From an uncultured Senegalimassilia sp. (GTDB lineage Bacteria > Actinomycetota > Coriobacteriia > Coriobacteriales > Eggerthellaceae): DNA of 8,211 bases. Of the stretch, positions 7,837 to 8,211 are shown in pieces. Numbering within the stretch: the stretch's first letter is position 1; every line of letters begins with the position of its first letter. Location: positions 1 through 8,211 of the forward strand of contig NZ_CAKTYH010000088.1 in NCBI RefSeq assembly GCF_934632265.1, in the 5' to 3' direction. Both the position numbers and the translations under genes were made by a program. Below the pieces are notes generated by a model, which had not been told where the DNA came from, ran no database searches, and saw only the letters and a program-made list of their open reading frames with translations.

Positions 7837-8211
7837 CTAGGACCTGCGGACGCGCTTGTCCACCAGTCGTGCGACCAGGTCGCCGATGGACTGGAACACC
7901 TGCACGAGCACGATGCACAGCACGATGGAGGCGATCATGACGTCGCCCAGGTAGCGCTGGTAGCCGTAGCGGATGGCGATGTCGCCGATGCCGCCCGCGC
8001 CCACCGCGCCGGCCATGGCGGTATAGCCGAACAAGGTGATGACGGTGATGGAGGCGCCGCGCACCAGGCTGGGCAGGCTTTCGCGCAGCATGACCTTGCA
8101 CACGATCTGCCAGGTGTTCGCGCCGAAGCTTTGCGCGGCCTCGCCCTTCTCGCCGCGAAGCTCGAGCGGGAAGGTGACGTTGCGCAAGACGGTGCGCTGC
8201 TGGAACAGGCT
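7837..8211 (-). CDS. Chimeric MetN'-'MetI methionine ABC transporter protein, partial at right edge
   Basis: The frame is open from the window edge to a TAG at 7837. From about residue GEAA (8134-8145) onward it is the C-terminal part of a MetI-type permease. It has the EAA loop (EAAQSFGANTWQIVCKVML), then SITVITLFGYTAMAGAVGAGG, the GYQRYLGDVM turn and a last membrane segment MIASIVLCIVLVQVFQSIG ending in a basic tail. The 26 residues before that (SLFQQRTVLRNV, then TFPLELRGEKGEAA) are not permease-like. They match the region just after the Q-loop of the MetN ATPase, where the family has RTV..NV..PLEL.G. An intact locus would have the rest of MetN, its stop, and two-thirds of MetI between them. 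Either an in-frame deletion fused the genes or the sequence was misassembled. The permease part is secure; the MetN reading is from memory and fairly sure. Confidence 0.75.
   Translation of the reverse strand, partial: SLFQQRTVLRNVTFPLELRGEKGEAAQSFGANTWQIVCKVMLRESLPSLVRGASITVITLFGYTAMAGAVGAGGIGDIAIRYGYQRYLGDVMIASIVLCIVLVQVFQSIGDLVARLVDKRVRRS

Overview
The window is chromosomal DNA from a GC-rich bacterium. Every gene I can support lies on the minus strand. The best fit by eye is a Coriobacteriia/Eggerthellaceae-type actinobacterium. The reasons are the high GC, the order rplU-rpmA-obgE-proB, an orphan OmpR-type regulator of the GlnR kind next to glnA, an L27 with no cleaved N-terminal extension, and a Pol I whose proofreading site is degenerate. 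This is recognition from memory; no search was run.

Layout in transcription order, from high to low coordinates. (1) At 8211-7837 is the 3' part of a methionine-type ABC transporter locus. Its first ~26 visible residues look like the MetN ATPase and the rest like the C-terminal part of the MetI permease, joined in frame. A terminator hairpin follows at 7757-7732. (2) The nitrogen unit follows: a promoter with a perfect TATAAT and a GlnR-like box in place of a -35, then glnA (short type I-alpha glutamine synthetase), then 37 nt later a GlnR-like regulator with a degenerate receiver domain. (3) polA has its own probable promoter. (4) rplU-rpmA (ribosomal proteins L21 and L27) follow a 223-nt intergenic region with two candidate promoters, an inverted repeat and a leader hairpin, and end in a strong terminator at 1937-1908. 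(5) obgE and proB overlap by one base (TAATG); proB runs off the left edge.

Two genes look damaged. obgE carries an in-frame TAG at codon 255, between the G3 and G4 motifs of the GTPase domain, while the reading frame and the whole C-terminal OCT domain are intact downstream. The metN/metI junction at the right edge looks like an in-frame deletion or an assembly collapse. Both may be sequencing or assembly errors. obgE is normally essential, so the amber codon is the most important item to verify. TAG ends five of the seven genes whose stops are visible, so it is plainly a working stop here and wholesale recoding is unlikely.

The most biologically informative intact structure is the nitrogen module. 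glnA and its probable regulator appear co-transcribed from a promoter carrying GTAAC-n6-GCAAC, the 11-bp direct-repeat pattern known for actinobacterial GlnR. This suggests an autoregulatory loop driven by a regulator that cannot be phosphorylated in the usual way. I saw no mobile element, CRISPR array, tRNA or rRNA. No gap without a gene exceeds 300 bases.
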